64,000 bases of DNA from Chloroflexi bacterium HGW-Chloroflexi-3 (GTDB lineage Bacteria > Chloroflexota > Anaerolineae > Anaerolineales > Anaerolineaceae). A model generated the notes under the pieces. The model did no database searches and was not told the DNA's origin. It was given only the letters and a program-made list of their open reading frames with translations. This document shows positions 51,024 to 61,611 of the stretch, piece by piece. Every line of letters starts with the position of its first letter. Within the stretch, counting starts at the first letter, position 1. The stretch spans positions 1 through 64,000 of the forward strand of contig PHBX01000009.1 in assembly GCA_002842045.1 (NCBI GenBank), given 5' to 3'. The position numbers and the translations under genes were made by a program.

Positions 51024-51443
51024 ATGTCTAATTTAAAAACCACGCTGACTGGTTATGCCAGTTACCGCGGAAAGGAAGGGCATTACAGTTTCATTTTGCA
51101 TCGCATCACCGGTCTGGGAACAGCGCTTTTTCTGATCATACACATTCTGGATACTTCATTCGTCTACTTTTTCCCTGATTTGTATCAACACGCTATCAGT
51201 TTGTATCGATCCACTCTTTTTGGTATCGCAGAGGTTGGACTGGTCTTTTGTGTCTTTTTTCATGGGGTGAATGGACTCCGGGTTGCTTTTTTTGATCTCA
51301 TTGCTCCCAGATTATGGAGTGTCCCCAAGCAACGCTTTTCCACAAAAATCACATTACTGATCACTTTGTTGATGTGGGTTCCAGCTTCGGCCATCATGTT
51401 GTATAACATGCTGTACCATAATTTTGGCTGGTTTGGTGGCTAG
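51024..51443 (+). CDS. sdhC: Succinate dehydrogenase cytochrome b556 subunit
   Basis: SFILHRITGLGTALFLIIHILDTSFV, followed by sdhD-sdhA-sdhB. Confidence 0.88.
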   Translation: MSNLKTTLTGYASYRGKEGHYSFILHRITGLGTALFLIIHILDTSFVYFFPDLYQHAISLYRSTLFGIAEVGLVFCVFFHGVNGLRVAFFDLIAPRLWSVPKQRFSTKITLLITLLMWVPASAIMLYNMLYHNFGWFGG

Positions 51444-51452
51444 GAGGGAATA

Positions 51453-51836
51453 ATGACCACAAACACAAGAACAATTCAAAAACCAAAACCCAATTTTGAA
51501 ACCAAATCCTGGATGTTCATGCGCTACAGCGCAATTTTATTGATTCCATTGGTGTTTGGACACCTGATTCTGCAGGATGTGATTGTTGGGGTGCATCGCA
51601 TTGATCTCGATTATGTTGCGATGCGCTGGGCCAGTATTGGATGGCGTATCTATGATGCCCTGTTATTGGCTTTTGCTTTTGCCCATGGTGTTAATGGTAT
51701 TCGCCAAGTATTGAACGACTTTATTCATTCTGATCGGGGTAGAAAGATCATGCATTGGGGGTTATTTTTACTCTGGCTGATTATCACGGCAATTGGTGCC
51801 ATCGCATTAATTGGTGGCGTTCGCCCCATATCCTGA
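51453..51836 (+). CDS. sdhD: Succinate dehydrogenase membrane anchor subunit
   Basis: Small TM protein, RIYDALLLAFAFAHGVNGIRQVLND, between sdhC and sdhA. Confidence 0.85.
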   Translation: MTTNTRTIQKPKPNFETKSWMFMRYSAILLIPLVFGHLILQDVIVGVHRIDLDYVAMRWASIGWRIYDALLLAFAFAHGVNGIRQVLNDFIHSDRGRKIMHWGLFLLWLIITAIGAIALIGGVRPIS

Positions 51837-51845
51837 GGAGGGTTC

Positions 51846-53639
51846 ATGACACAAACACATACGTATGATGTGGTTATTGTTGGCGGCGGTGGGGCCGGGC
51901 TAATGGCTGCTTTATATGCTTCACAAAACGCCAAAACAGCCGTGGTCAGCAAACTCTATCCAATTCGATCACACACTGGTGCTGCCCAGGGTGGGATTGG
52001 TGCAGCCCTCGGTAATCTGGAAGAAGATCATTGGGAGTGGCATGCGTACGACACAGTCAAAGGCAGTGATTACCTGGGTGATCAGGATGCCATCGAATTC
52101 ATGTGCGAACAGGCAGTTCAGGCAGTTTATGATCTGGAACATTTTGGATTGCCATTCTCGCGTACTGCAGAAGGCCGAATAGCTCAGCGACCCTTTGGAG
52201 GACACACCAATAACCATACCGGAAAATCTGTGCGCCGTTCCTGTTATGCTGCCGACCGAACTGGCCACATGATTTTACAGACATTATTTCAACAATGTGT
52301 AAAGAATGACACCAAATTCTATAACGAATTTCACGTCCTCGATTTGATTTTGCAGGATGGCAAAGTAGCCGGTGTAGTGGCTTTAGAACTGGCGAGCGGT
52401 GAATTGCATATATTTCACGCCAAAGCGGTTATTTTTGCTACCGGTGGGCATGGACGTATATGGGAAATTACATCAAATGCCTATGCCTATACCGGCGATG
52501 GCGCTGCTGTCCTGGCACGGCGTGGGATTCCCATGGAGGATATGGAATTTTTCCAGTTCCATCCTACCGGGATAATTAAACTAGGAATTTTAATCACAGA
52601 AGCAGTGCGCGGGGAAGGAGGCGTCTTGATCAATGGCAAGGGCGAACGCTTCATGGAGCGCTATGCCCCCAACATCAAAGATCTGGCTTCTCGTGATGTG
52701 GTCAGCCGTGCCATATACCTGGAAGTAAAAGAAGGCAATGGTATCGATGGCAAGAATTTTGTGCATCTGGATGCCCGCCCGGATGTCATCAACAAATTTG
52801 CTGCTCAGGATGGCAAAACTCGCCCGGATGGCAGCCCCTACTGTGTAACAGCGGACGAAATTACCAGCAAAATACCCGATATCACCGATTTTTGTCGCAC
52901 CTATCTGGGTGTAGACCCGGTCAAAGACCCCATGCCGGTGCAACCCACTGCTCATTATGCCATGGGTGGGATCCCGACCAATAAGTATGGAGAAGTGGTA
53001 GTGGATGAAAACGGCACGACTCTGCCAGGCTTATATGCTGCCGGAGAATGTGCCTGCGTTTCTGTCCATGGTGCTAACCGTCTGGGAACCAATTCCCTGG
53101 TTGATCTGGTCGTCTTTGGGAAGCATGCCGGAATCAAAGCAGCTGAATACGCCAATGGTATCGACCTTCCCAAATTACCAGATGACGTGACTGGCTTCAC
53201 CCTTGAGCAGATCGAACAATTACGAAATGGAAGTGGCAAAGAAAAACCTGCCCAAATTGGTCAGGAAATGCGCTCGGTTATGATGGATCACGTCGGCGTA
53301 TTCCGTACCGAAGAAGGGCTAGCAACAGCTGTAGAAAAGGTCAAGGAATTGCGTCAACGCTTCAAAGAAGTTCGTACCCAGGATTCCAGCACGATCTACA
53401 ATATGGAATTACTCAACACCTGGGAGTTAGGCAACATGCTTGATCTGGCGCTCGTTACGGCAGAATCCGCTCTGGCTCGTAAAGAAAGCCGGGGTGCGCA
53501 TGCCCGGGAAGATTATCCCAAACGCAACGATCAGGAATGGATGAAACATACCCTGGCATGGTTGGATAATGAGCAGGTTCGTCTGAGATATAAGCCAGTT
53601 GCCTTCACCCGGTTTGAACCAAAAGAACGAAAATACTAA
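51846..53639 (+). CDS. sdhA: Succinate dehydrogenase/fumarate reductase flavoprotein subunit
   Basis: [79 protein letters not shown]. Confidence 0.97.
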   Translation: MTQTHTYDVVIVGGGGAGLMAALYASQNAKTAVVSKLYPIRSHTGAAQGGIGAALGNLEEDHWEWHAYDTVKGSDYLGDQDAIEFMCEQAVQAVYDLEHFGLPFSRTAEGRIAQRPFGGHTNNHTGKSVRRSCYAADRTGHMILQTLFQQCVKNDTKFYNEFHVLDLILQDGKVAGVVALELASGELHIFHAKAVIFATGGHGRIWEITSNAYAYTGDGAAVLARRGIPMEDMEFFQFHPTGIIKLGILITEAVRGEGGVLINGKGERFMERYAPNIKDLASRDVVSRAIYLEVKEGNGIDGKNFVHLDARPDVINKFAAQDGKTRPDGSPYCVTADEITSKIPDITDFCRTYLGVDPVKDPMPVQPTAHYAMGGIPTNKYGEVVVDENGTTLPGLYAAGECACVSVHGANRLGTNSLVDLVVFGKHAGIKAAEYANGIDLPKLPDDVTGFTLEQIEQLRNGSGKEKPAQIGQEMRSVMMDHVGVFRTEEGLATAVEKVKELRQRFKEVRTQDSSTIYNMELLNTWELGNMLDLALVTAESALARKESRGAHAREDYPKRNDQEWMKHTLAWLDNEQVRLRYKPVAFTRFEPKERKY

Positions 53640-53691
53640 TTCGCTGACCAGAAGGCAAAAAGCACGCCAAAGAGACCTTAAGGAGTACCTT

Positions 53692-54402
53692 ATGCAGATC
53701 AAATTGAAAGTCTTTCGCTATCTACCCCATACGGGCAAAAAACCGCATTACGACACCTATGAGATGGAGGTCGATCCCAACGAACGTGTTCTGGATGTCC
53801 TCGAACAGGTTCGGGCAGATTCAGACCCCAGCCTGGGATACCGCCGGTCCTGTGCCCATGGCGTATGCGGGTCGGATGCCATGCGAATCAATGGGCGCAA
53901 TATGCTCGCCTGTAAAGTATTGGTAAAAGACTTGAATAGCACCCAAATAACCGTTGAACCCATTCTGGGTCTTAAAGTCCTGCGAGACCTTATCGTTGAT
54001 ATGGAACCATTTTTTGATCATTTTCGATCGGTGATGCCTTATTTTGTGAATGACGATCCCATCCCTGAGGATGGTAAAGAACGCTTGCAAAGCCCCGCGC
54101 AACGAGAACGTTTTGATGACACGACCAAATGCATTTTGTGTGCTGCCTGTACCACTTCATGCCCTTCTTTCTGGGCAAATGGAAAATATGTGGGACCCGC
54201 TGCCATTGTGAATGCACATCGATTTATTTTCGATAGCCGGGATACTGCTGCAGCCGAAAGACTGGAAGTCCTGAATGAAGATAGCGGTGTCTGGCGTTGT
54301 CGGACTGCCTTCAACTGTACGGAAGCCTGCCCGCGAGATATCGAAATCACCAAAGCAATCGCTGAGGTAAAACAGGTTATTTACAGCGGAAAAATAGAAT
54401 AA
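53692..54402 (+). CDS. sdhB: Succinate dehydrogenase iron-sulfur subunit
   Basis: RRSCAHGVCGSDAMRINGRNMLAC, CILCAACTTSCPSFWAN, CTEACPRDIEITKAI; start at ATG 53692. Confidence 0.96.
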   Translation: MQIKLKVFRYLPHTGKKPHYDTYEMEVDPNERVLDVLEQVRADSDPSLGYRRSCAHGVCGSDAMRINGRNMLACKVLVKDLNSTQITVEPILGLKVLRDLIVDMEPFFDHFRSVMPYFVNDDPIPEDGKERLQSPAQRERFDDTTKCILCAACTTSCPSFWANGKYVGPAAIVNAHRFIFDSRDTAAAERLEVLNEDSGVWRCRTAFNCTEACPRDIEITKAIAEVKQVIYSGKIE

Positions 54403-54510
54403 GGGTTTAAGAATTAGTACTTTATAAATCGTGACAAACTGTGTATCATATAGGTAGCAAATCTTAATGAATTTCTAGTTATTGAGATTTGGCTTGGGAA
54501 GGGAGGGCAT

Positions 54511-54804
54511 ATGTTCGTCACTATTTTAACAGGTCGGGTCGCCGAAGAAAATTGGCGTACACTTGAAAAATCATATGAACGGGCTATTCGAACTGCTCCT
54601 AAAGGCATTTTATCCTCCATGTTAATCCAGTGTCAGGCTGAGCCGAAACTCTGGCAGATCATCACCACCTGGGAAAATGAAGATATTTACAAAAATGCCC
54701 ATGAGCAGAAGCTTTCCAATACCTGTGTAGACCTGTTCTGCAACGCCGATTCAACCCCATACCGCAATGAATATCATGTATTCGGTCGCTATATACGCGT
54801 CTGA
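54511..54804 (+). CDS. Antibiotic biosynthesis monooxygenase-like (ABM fold) protein
   Basis: Small dimeric alpha/beta-barrel-like pattern, LWQIITTWENEDIYKNAHE. Confidence 0.55.
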   Translation: MFVTILTGRVAEENWRTLEKSYERAIRTAPKGILSSMLIQCQAEPKLWQIITTWENEDIYKNAHEQKLSNTCVDLFCNADSTPYRNEYHVFGRYIRV

Positions 54805-55234
54805 TCACTTGACAAAAATAAAATCATGGTAGAATTAAACATCAGCATGGCTGTAATGCAGTTTATTCATCAGGTTTTCTGAATTTTGGTGTCCAGGCTC
54901 CCATTTCCTGGGCACAAGCAATTTTCACTTCAGAGAATGCAACAAATACCAGGGTCAAAAATCCCCTGAATTGGTTGGCAAAACCGACAATAAAACTGCG
55001 GGGATTATAAGGAATACTATTATCACCATACTTAACAACAATTTCAACTTTTAACAATTTAGTGATAAATTTGCAGGCAGCTTAATAAAAAATGCTTTTT
55101 TTATTCAAATTGATGATTGGTGCTAATCAAATTTTTACTTGTTGTAAATTATTTAGAGGTAAAAGGGGTTAAATCGTACTTTTAATGATGCAATCATCAC
55201 GCAGAAAGGGAACTTGATTTCTTAATCTAATATT

Positions 55235-58200
55235 ATGTGGGTAATTCATACACACTGGCAACCGCCGCGTAAACCATCCGATCAGGGTGGCATCTTATTT
55301 TGGGCTGAAACCGATGAAAGCCCGGCTCCACCTTATTGGGATGGAGAAATACCCGAATCTCCAAAACCACAAGAACATCCTTATGCTTTAATGCCGGAGC
55401 TTATCATGGATCGGATTGGTCTTGGAACTCCATTAGAGAGTGCAAAGCCCAATCTGGTTACTTTGCATCTGCCTTCCACCCGTACCGGTCCAATCCCTTC
55501 GCCAGCTTTAACCCATGTCTGGGAGTTGGATCTGGAAACAGACCCATTCCTGGCACCCTGGCGCATTGATGGTTTATGGCTTCCCACAACGACAGCATTC
55601 AGTGTATTAATCAATTTGCCAGAAGAGAGCCCTTTTAGCGACTTTATATTAGGGCAGGATGCCATTTACTGGCAAAATGTATGTAGCCTGGCGTTGGAGA
55701 TCCTTTCAGAACAAAAAATGATGCCAATCATGGTACCTATAACCCCAGCTAGAGATTCCTTTCATGCCCGATGGCAACCTGTGCTGGATGGAAAAGATGA
55801 TGGACCCCGCATGGCAAAATTGGTAGAAACAATGCCACCCATCTGTCGTGCAGAATCATTGCATGGTGATCGGATTTATCCCGGCTCACTCCCACCTGCA
55901 CGCGCCTTGCTGGATAGTTTCTTAAACACAATATGTGATGCCCTGGCTCGTTCCTGGGGAGGTGGCTCCGAAGCAATTCGTCTCATTCCGGAGAATCCAA
56001 CCCCATTCGAAGCCTGGATCAAGGCATTATTCAGTCCGGATGCCAATATCAAAATATCTCCCGTGCAGGCAACTGCTTTATTTAGTAGCGTTCGAGCCTG
56101 GATGCGAAACCTGCAAGCAGCTGGTGATAATTATTTCCGGGTTGCTTTTCAATTAATCTCTCCGGTAGACCAGGTCGCTTCATTGGAGGATTCCAATTGG
56201 CAAATTCGATATTTATTACAATCGCGGGATGATCCCAATCTGTTGATTAATGCCGACCAAATCTGGAATACACGTACCACCGCATTGGTTGTGGATGGAA
56301 AACGCTGTGAATTGCCACAGGAAAAGCTGTTAATGGGTCTGGGCTATACTGCACGACATTTCGAACCTATCGCCGACAGCCTGCAGAACCGCTATCCAAC
56401 GGGCACAAAAATTAACACACATGAAGCCTATCAATTCTTACGAAATACAGCCCTCCTTTTGGATGAAGCTGGATTTGGTATTTTAGCACCAGAGTGGTGG
56501 GATACCAGCGGTGCCCGTCTGGGTGTACGTTTACAGTTATCTCCCTCAGCTGCCAGTACCCAGGTGCGTGTCAAAGCAGGGGGGCTTAACCTTAACACAT
56601 TGGTTAATTATCGCTGGGAGCTTTCTCTTGGTGATACCCGCCTTTCGAGAGCAGAATTTGATGCATTAACATCACTTAATGAGCCACTGGTGCAGTTAAA
56701 TGGTAAGTGGGTACAATTGGATAGTGAACAGGTGCAGGCAGCCAGGCGTTTCTGGGATACCGAAGGTCACGCCGGGCAAATGGGCCTGGTTCAAGCTGCT
56801 CAATATGTGTTGGGCGGTCAGGCAGGCGCAGAAGGCTTACCTATTGATGGTGTAGACGCAGAAGGTTGGGTGCAGGAATGGTTGGACGGACTGGATGGTC
56901 ATGAAAAGATGATTGTCCTACCGCAACCACAAACCTTGCGTGGGAAGTTGCGTCCTTATCAGACTTATGGCTTCTCATGGCTCACTTTCTTCCAGCGTTG
57001 GGGGTTGGGTGCCATTCTGGCAGATGATATGGGCCTGGGAAAAACAATTCAGGCTTTGGCTTTGCTGGCGCACGAAAAAGAGAACAATGCTGGAAAATTA
57101 CCCGGTCCAGTTTTACTGGTCTGCCCTACCTCAGTTGTCACCAACTGGCAACGGGAAACCAGAAAATTTGCCCCTGATTTGAAGATCTATAAACACCAGG
57201 GTCCAACCCGATTCCGAAATCATGAATTAATTCAAAAGGCAAAAGAAACCGAATTATTCATCACCAGTTACCCTTTGGTACGTCAGGATTTGGAAGAATT
57301 ACAATCGATTCAATGGCATGGTGTCATTCTGGATGAAGCGCAGAACATCAAAAATCCAGCCGCCAAACAAACACAGGCGGTACGCGCCTTAAAAGCCAGC
57401 TTTCGCTTTGCCCTGACCGGCACCCCGGTAGAAAACCGTCTGATGGAATTGTGGTCAATCATGCAATTCCTCAACCCGGGTTATCTGGGTTCTCGGGAAC
57501 AATTCCGCCGTGAATTTGCCATTCCCATAGAACGCTTCCACGATCCTGAGATCACCCACCAACTTAAAGAACTGGTATCACCCTTCATCCTGCGGCGTGT
57601 CAAGACGGATCCAAACGTGATTGACGATTTACCCGAGAAGATTGAAGTGAAAGCTTACTGCAATCTCACCGAAGAACAAGCCAGTTTGTACCAGACCCTG
57701 GTCAATGAGGTCATGAAGAAAATCAATGAAAGCGAAGGCATTGAGCGTCATGGTCTGGTGCTGGCCATGTTAACCAAACTCAAACAGATCTGCAATCACC
57801 CCACCCAATACCTGCAAAAAATCAATGGGCATGTACCTCCGGCTCGTGAATTACATAACCGTTCAGGAAAGCTTAAACGTCTGGTGGAGATGCTGGAAGA
57901 AATCGTCGCTGTTGGTGACCGGGTTTTGATTTTCACCCAATTTGCTGAAATGGGCAAAATTCTGAATAGTTATCTATCAACCACACTGAACATCCCCACC
58001 ATATTCCTGTATGGCAATACACCGGTGAAAATGCGTGATCAAATGATCAAGCGTTTCATGGAGGATGAAAATGGACCTCAAATCTTCATTCTCTCCCTGA
58101 AAGCAGGCGGCATCGGGCTCAACCTCACACGTGCCAACCATGTCATCCATTTTGATCGCTGGTGGAATCCAGCCGTCGAAGATCAAGCCACCGACCGTGC

Positions 58201-58396
58201 TTTCCGGATTGGTCAAAATCGCAATGTTCAGGTACATAAATTTGTTTGCGTAGGAACATTGGAAGAAAAAATCGATGAAATGATCGAATCCAAAAAAGGA
58301 TTGGCAGAATCAGTTATCGGTGCCGGTGAAGCATGGATCACGGATCTATCTACCGAAGAGCTGCAGGACCTGGTACGCCTGCGCTATCAGGAATAG
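55235..58396 (+). CDS. SNF2-family DEAD/DEAH helicase/translocase
   Basis: LADDMGLGKTIQALALLAHEK, DEAQNIKNPAAKQTQAVRAL, LSLKAGGIGLNLTRANHVIHFDRWWNPAVEDQATDRAFRIGQ. Confidence 0.95.
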   Translation: MWVIHTHWQPPRKPSDQGGILFWAETDESPAPPYWDGEIPESPKPQEHPYALMPELIMDRIGLGTPLESAKPNLVTLHLPSTRTGPIPSPALTHVWELDLETDPFLAPWRIDGLWLPTTTAFSVLINLPEESPFSDFILGQDAIYWQNVCSLALEILSEQKMMPIMVPITPARDSFHARWQPVLDGKDDGPRMAKLVETMPPICRAESLHGDRIYPGSLPPARALLDSFLNTICDALARSWGGGSEAIRLIPENPTPFEAWIKALFSPDANIKISPVQATALFSSVRAWMRNLQAAGDNYFRVAFQLISPVDQVASLEDSNWQIRYLLQSRDDPNLLINADQIWNTRTTALVVDGKRCELPQEKLLMGLGYTARHFEPIADSLQNRYPTGTKINTHEAYQFLRNTALLLDEAGFGILAPEWWDTSGARLGVRLQLSPSAASTQVRVKAGGLNLNTLVNYRWELSLGDTRLSRAEFDALTSLNEPLVQLNGKWVQLDSEQVQAARRFWDTEGHAGQMGLVQAAQYVLGGQAGAEGLPIDGVDAEGWVQEWLDGLDGHEKMIVLPQPQTLRGKLRPYQTYGFSWLTFFQRWGLGAILADDMGLGKTIQALALLAHEKENNAGKLPGPVLLVCPTSVVTNWQRETRKFAPDLKIYKHQGPTRFRNHELIQKAKETELFITSYPLVRQDLEELQSIQWHGVILDEAQNIKNPAAKQTQAVRALKASFRFALTGTPVENRLMELWSIMQFLNPGYLGSREQFRREFAIPIERFHDPEITHQLKELVSPFILRRVKTDPNVIDDLPEKIEVKAYCNLTEEQASLYQTLVNEVMKKINESEGIERHGLVLAMLTKLKQICNHPTQYLQKINGHVPPARELHNRSGKLKRLVEMLEEIVAVGDRVLIFTQFAEMGKILNSYLSTTLNIPTIFLYGNTPVKMRDQMIKRFMEDENGPQIFILSLKAGGIGLNLTRANHVIHFDRWWNPAVEDQATDRAFRIGQNRNVQVHKFVCVGTLEEKIDEMIESKKGLAESVIGAGEAWITDLSTEELQDLVRLRYQE

Positions 58397-58405
58397 GAGC
58401 CTGGT

Positions 58406-59515
58406 ATGGACGAATTAGAAAATAAAGAAAATAACAATCGACCCCAAAGTCGAAATCCATCACAACGCCGACGGCGGCCTAATCAACGCAATCAGAGAAA
58501 TCAACAAAATCAAAATCGAAATGCTAATCAGTCCCTACAGGGCAATAATAGTGAATCAAGGAACAATAAACGCGTAGATAATAATAAACGCAATCAAACC
58601 AATCAACGCGACAATAACAATAGCTCACCCTGGGGTATGAATCCATTGCCCACGCAAACCGGCATTCAAACCCGCAGTCAGCGTGGCGAATTTGCCAAAA
58701 ATTGGTGGGCTCGCCGTTGGTTGGAAGCACTGGAGCGTCTGATGCAAGGGGTGCGGCTCTCACGCGGGCAATACTATGCCCGTTTGGGACAGATTGTCTC
58801 GCTGGAAGAAATCAAGGGTGGTATGCTGGCACGGGTTCAGGGATCACGCCCTAAACCCTATCGCGTCACTATTCAACTCAATCCATTCAATAATAAACAA
58901 TGGGAAAAAGTGTTGGATCTTTTGTCTGAAAAATCGATTTATATGGCAAAGTTGCTGGTGGGCGAGATGCCAAATGACATTGAATCGGTATTCAATCAGG
59001 CTGGTGTCAGCCTTTTCCCGGAACATGCCATGGATTTACAGACCCGCTGCACCTGCCCGGATAAAATCACTCCTTGCAAGCATGTTGCCGCAACGTATTA
59101 CATTCTCGGAGATCGTTTTGATGAAGATCCATTCCTGATATTCCGTATGCGTGGTCGCACGCAGGATCAAATCCTGGAAGCATTAAGACAGCGGCGTGGC
59201 GCAGAAGCAGATCTTTCCATAGACTATAACGAACCACTTACACGGATCACAACACCGGACGCCCCCCGTTTTCCGGAGACACTGGAACGATTCTGGGAGG
59301 TTCAAAGAGACCTGACACAGGTTAATGTCCAGGTGCGTATGCCCAACATACCACAACCATTGCTCAAACGCCTGGGAGAACCGGAATTTTCCTCCCAATT
59401 AACTCTGCAAGGCCAGTTAGAAGAATCCTACGACCTGATCAGCCAATTCGCCATCATGATTGCATATGCTGATACATCCGGAACGCCAACCTATGGTAAT
59501 GGTGATGGTGACTAG
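58406..59515 (+). CDS. SWIM zinc-finger domain protein with N/Q/R-rich N-terminus
   Basis: RCTCPDKITPCKHVAATYYIL (CxCx6CxH); first ~80 aa low-complexity NQR. Confidence 0.88.
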   Translation: MDELENKENNNRPQSRNPSQRRRRPNQRNQRNQQNQNRNANQSLQGNNSESRNNKRVDNNKRNQTNQRDNNNSSPWGMNPLPTQTGIQTRSQRGEFAKNWWARRWLEALERLMQGVRLSRGQYYARLGQIVSLEEIKGGMLARVQGSRPKPYRVTIQLNPFNNKQWEKVLDLLSEKSIYMAKLLVGEMPNDIESVFNQAGVSLFPEHAMDLQTRCTCPDKITPCKHVAATYYILGDRFDEDPFLIFRMRGRTQDQILEALRQRRGAEADLSIDYNEPLTRITTPDAPRFPETLERFWEVQRDLTQVNVQVRMPNIPQPLLKRLGEPEFSSQLTLQGQLEESYDLISQFAIMIAYADTSGTPTYGNGDGD

Positions 59516-59552
59516 GTTAAAATTAGCCATCTCCCTTTTTTGAATTTAAATG

Positions 59553-59580
59553 AAACCTACTTTTACCGGTAGGTTTTTTT
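59553..59580 (+). terminator. Terminator after SNF2/SWIM operon
   Basis: AAACCTAC-8-GTAGGTTTTTTT. Confidence 0.8.
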
Positions 59581-59632
59581 ATTGATTACCCTGTCCAAAT
59601 GACTAGTTTTTTGGATATCTTCGAATTTCCTC

Positions 59633-59693
59633 TTGACAGTTCGATAAAACAATGTAAAATATTGAAAAACAAGTTTGTATTACAAACCGGTTT
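59633..59693 (+). promoter_or_regulatory. Promoter and candidate operator of ABC/regulator operon
   Basis: TTGACA-16-TAAAAT, then TTTGTATTACAAA and AAACCGGTTT palindromes. Confidence 0.55.
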
Positions 59694-59706
59694 GCAAGGA
59701 GTTAAA

Positions 59707-60342
59707 ATGACAGAGCAGATAAAAATCGAGAATATTATTCGCAACACAAGAAAATACTGGTATGTGGATGGATTGTCAGAAATTGCAGGTGGATTGATCA
59801 TATTCTTTGCTGGCCTAACCTATTGGTTCGTGGCACAAATGGAAAACACTCCCTATAAGTTTGTTTTATTAACCCTGGCTCAGCCAGTTGTAATCATTCT
59901 CGGATCATGGTTAGCCCGTAAGATTCTACCCAGGATAAAAGAGCGAATTACCTATCCTCGCACTGGTTATCTTGTATTTCGCAAACCGGTAAAAAAGCGT
60001 CGTTTTCAGAGAATTCTCTATGTGGGTTTGATTGCAGCTGTTGTGGGAGCACTTGTAACGATGATATCCAGCGCATTACCAGAGCGTTTTCTGCCATTTC
60101 TGTCCAGTATTTTTTTAGCCATGGTTTCGATTTATATCGGATACCATACCGCAGTACGACGTTTTTATTGGATTGGGCTGGTCATGTTGGGCTTTGGTGC
60201 ATTCCTGTCCTATTTGAATCTCTCAGGTTCCTTACCTTACACATTATTATTCAGTGGAATCGGTATTATCTGGGTTATAACAGGTATCGTCACTTTGGTA
60301 CTTTACCTGCATAAAACTAAACCGTTTACGGAGGAAGCATGA
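59707..60342 (+). CDS. Multi-TM membrane protein of unknown function
   Basis: Several TM segments; SD AGGAG before ATG 59707; ATGA overlap with next gene. Confidence 0.7.
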   Translation: MTEQIKIENIIRNTRKYWYVDGLSEIAGGLIIFFAGLTYWFVAQMENTPYKFVLLTLAQPVVIILGSWLARKILPRIKERITYPRTGYLVFRKPVKKRRFQRILYVGLIAAVVGALVTMISSALPERFLPFLSSIFLAMVSIYIGYHTAVRRFYWIGLVMLGFGAFLSYLNLSGSLPYTLLFSGIGIIWVITGIVTLVLYLHKTKPFTEEA

Positions 60343-60641
60343 AAGATAATCAACCGATTTTAGAGGTTGACCGCATCATCCATGAACCTGCCCGCCTCCT
60401 GATCGTTACCATTTTATCCATGGCAGAAAAAGCAGATTTCCTGTTTTTATTAAATGAAACCGGGTTGACTCGCGGAAATTTATCCACACACCTCTCCAAA
60501 TTGGAAGCAGCTGGTTATGTGAATATAGAAAAATCGTTTCGTGGAAAAATACCCCAAACATTATGTTCGTTAACACCTGCCGGGCAGGAGGCTTTTGAAA
60601 AATATCGCAAACAAATTAATCAATTTCTCAAACGAACATAA
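60339..60641 (+). CDS. Winged-helix transcriptional regulator (MarR/ArsR-like)
   Basis: EPARLLIVTILSMAEKADFLFLLNETGLTRGNLSTHLSKLEAAGYVNIEK. Confidence 0.85.
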   Translation: MKDNQPILEVDRIIHEPARLLIVTILSMAEKADFLFLLNETGLTRGNLSTHLSKLEAAGYVNIEKSFRGKIPQTLCSLTPAGQEAFEKYRKQINQFLKRT

Positions 60642-60678
60642 AATTACGTCATTTCACTCAAATAAGGAGTTTATCAGA

Positions 60679-61611
60679 ATGAGTATCGCCATTCAAACCA
60701 CCCACTTAACCCGAGATTTCGGAACTGTGCGTGCTGTCGATCAAATCACATTCGAGGTAGATAGCGGATCATTATTTGGCTTTCTGGGACCAAATGGATC
60801 CGGTAAAACCACCACCATTCGCCTGTTGTTAGGTTTACTGGAACCAACCCAGGGAAATTCATCTGTGTTGGGATATGACCCTATTTCTCAGGGCGATCTG
60901 GTTCGTCAAAACTGTGGTGCGTTGTTAGAACATACAGGATTATATGAAAGACTGACGGCCGCTGAAAATCTGGAATTCTATGCCCGTGTCTTTCGATTGT
61001 CTGCCCAGGAACGCCAGACCCGCATCAAAGAATTATTCTCCAATATGGGACTTTGGGATCACAAAGATGAGACGGTCAAAGCCTGGAGCCGCGGCATGAA
61101 GCAAAAATTAGCAGTGGCACGTGCCATGCTGCATCGACCAAAGGTCATTTTTCTCGACGAACCCACCGCTGGTCTCGATCCGGTAGCCGCCAGTGCATTC
61201 CGCGAGGATTTACAGAACCTGGTTCGTCAATCTGGTGTTACCGTCTTTTTAACCACCCACAACCTGAATGAAGCCGAAAAATTATGTGATCGTGTCGGCG
61301 TCATTCGTGCAGGCAGGCTGCTTGCCATCGGATCCCCGGATGAGTTACGTCTGCGCAATGGAAATCCTTATATCGATGTGGTTGGCAGCGGTTTCAGCCC
61401 AGAGGTGATGAGAAAGTTGGAACAACACCCAAAAATCACATCCGTTCTCCAACAGGATCATCATGTCCGCGTTCAATTTGAGATTGGCTTTGACTCAAGT
61501 TCATTAATACCCTTGCTGGTTGAGCATGGCATTAATATAGAAGAAATACGCAAAGGCAGATCCAGCCTGGAAGATGTGTTCTTGACTTTAATGGAGGAAG
61601 AAAATGCTTAG
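60679..61611 (+). CDS. ABC transporter ATP-binding protein (CcmA type)
   Basis: LGPNGSGKTTTIRLLLGLL, WSRGMKQKLAVARAMLHRPKVIFLDEPTAGLDP. Confidence 0.93.
   Translation: MSIAIQTTHLTRDFGTVRAVDQITFEVDSGSLFGFLGPNGSGKTTTIRLLLGLLEPTQGNSSVLGYDPISQGDLVRQNCGALLEHTGLYERLTAAENLEFYARVFRLSAQERQTRIKELFSNMGLWDHKDETVKAWSRGMKQKLAVARAMLHRPKVIFLDEPTAGLDPVAASAFREDLQNLVRQSGVTVFLTTHNLNEAEKLCDRVGVIRAGRLLAIGSPDELRLRNGNPYIDVVGSGFSPEVMRKLEQHPKITSVLQQDHHVRVQFEIGFDSSSLIPLLVEHGINIEEIRKGRSSLEDVFLTLMEEENA

Noticed and set aside
54863-55057. 64-aa minus-strand ORF MLKVEIVVKYGDNSIPYNPRSF...
   Set aside because: TTG start without a visible SD and no recognised family; possible small gene but not supported
58410-58630. AAT/CAA/CGA-rich low-complexity DNA considered as a repeat or CRISPR-like array
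   Set aside because: It is the coding sequence of the N/Q/R-rich tail; no regular repeat-spacer pattern
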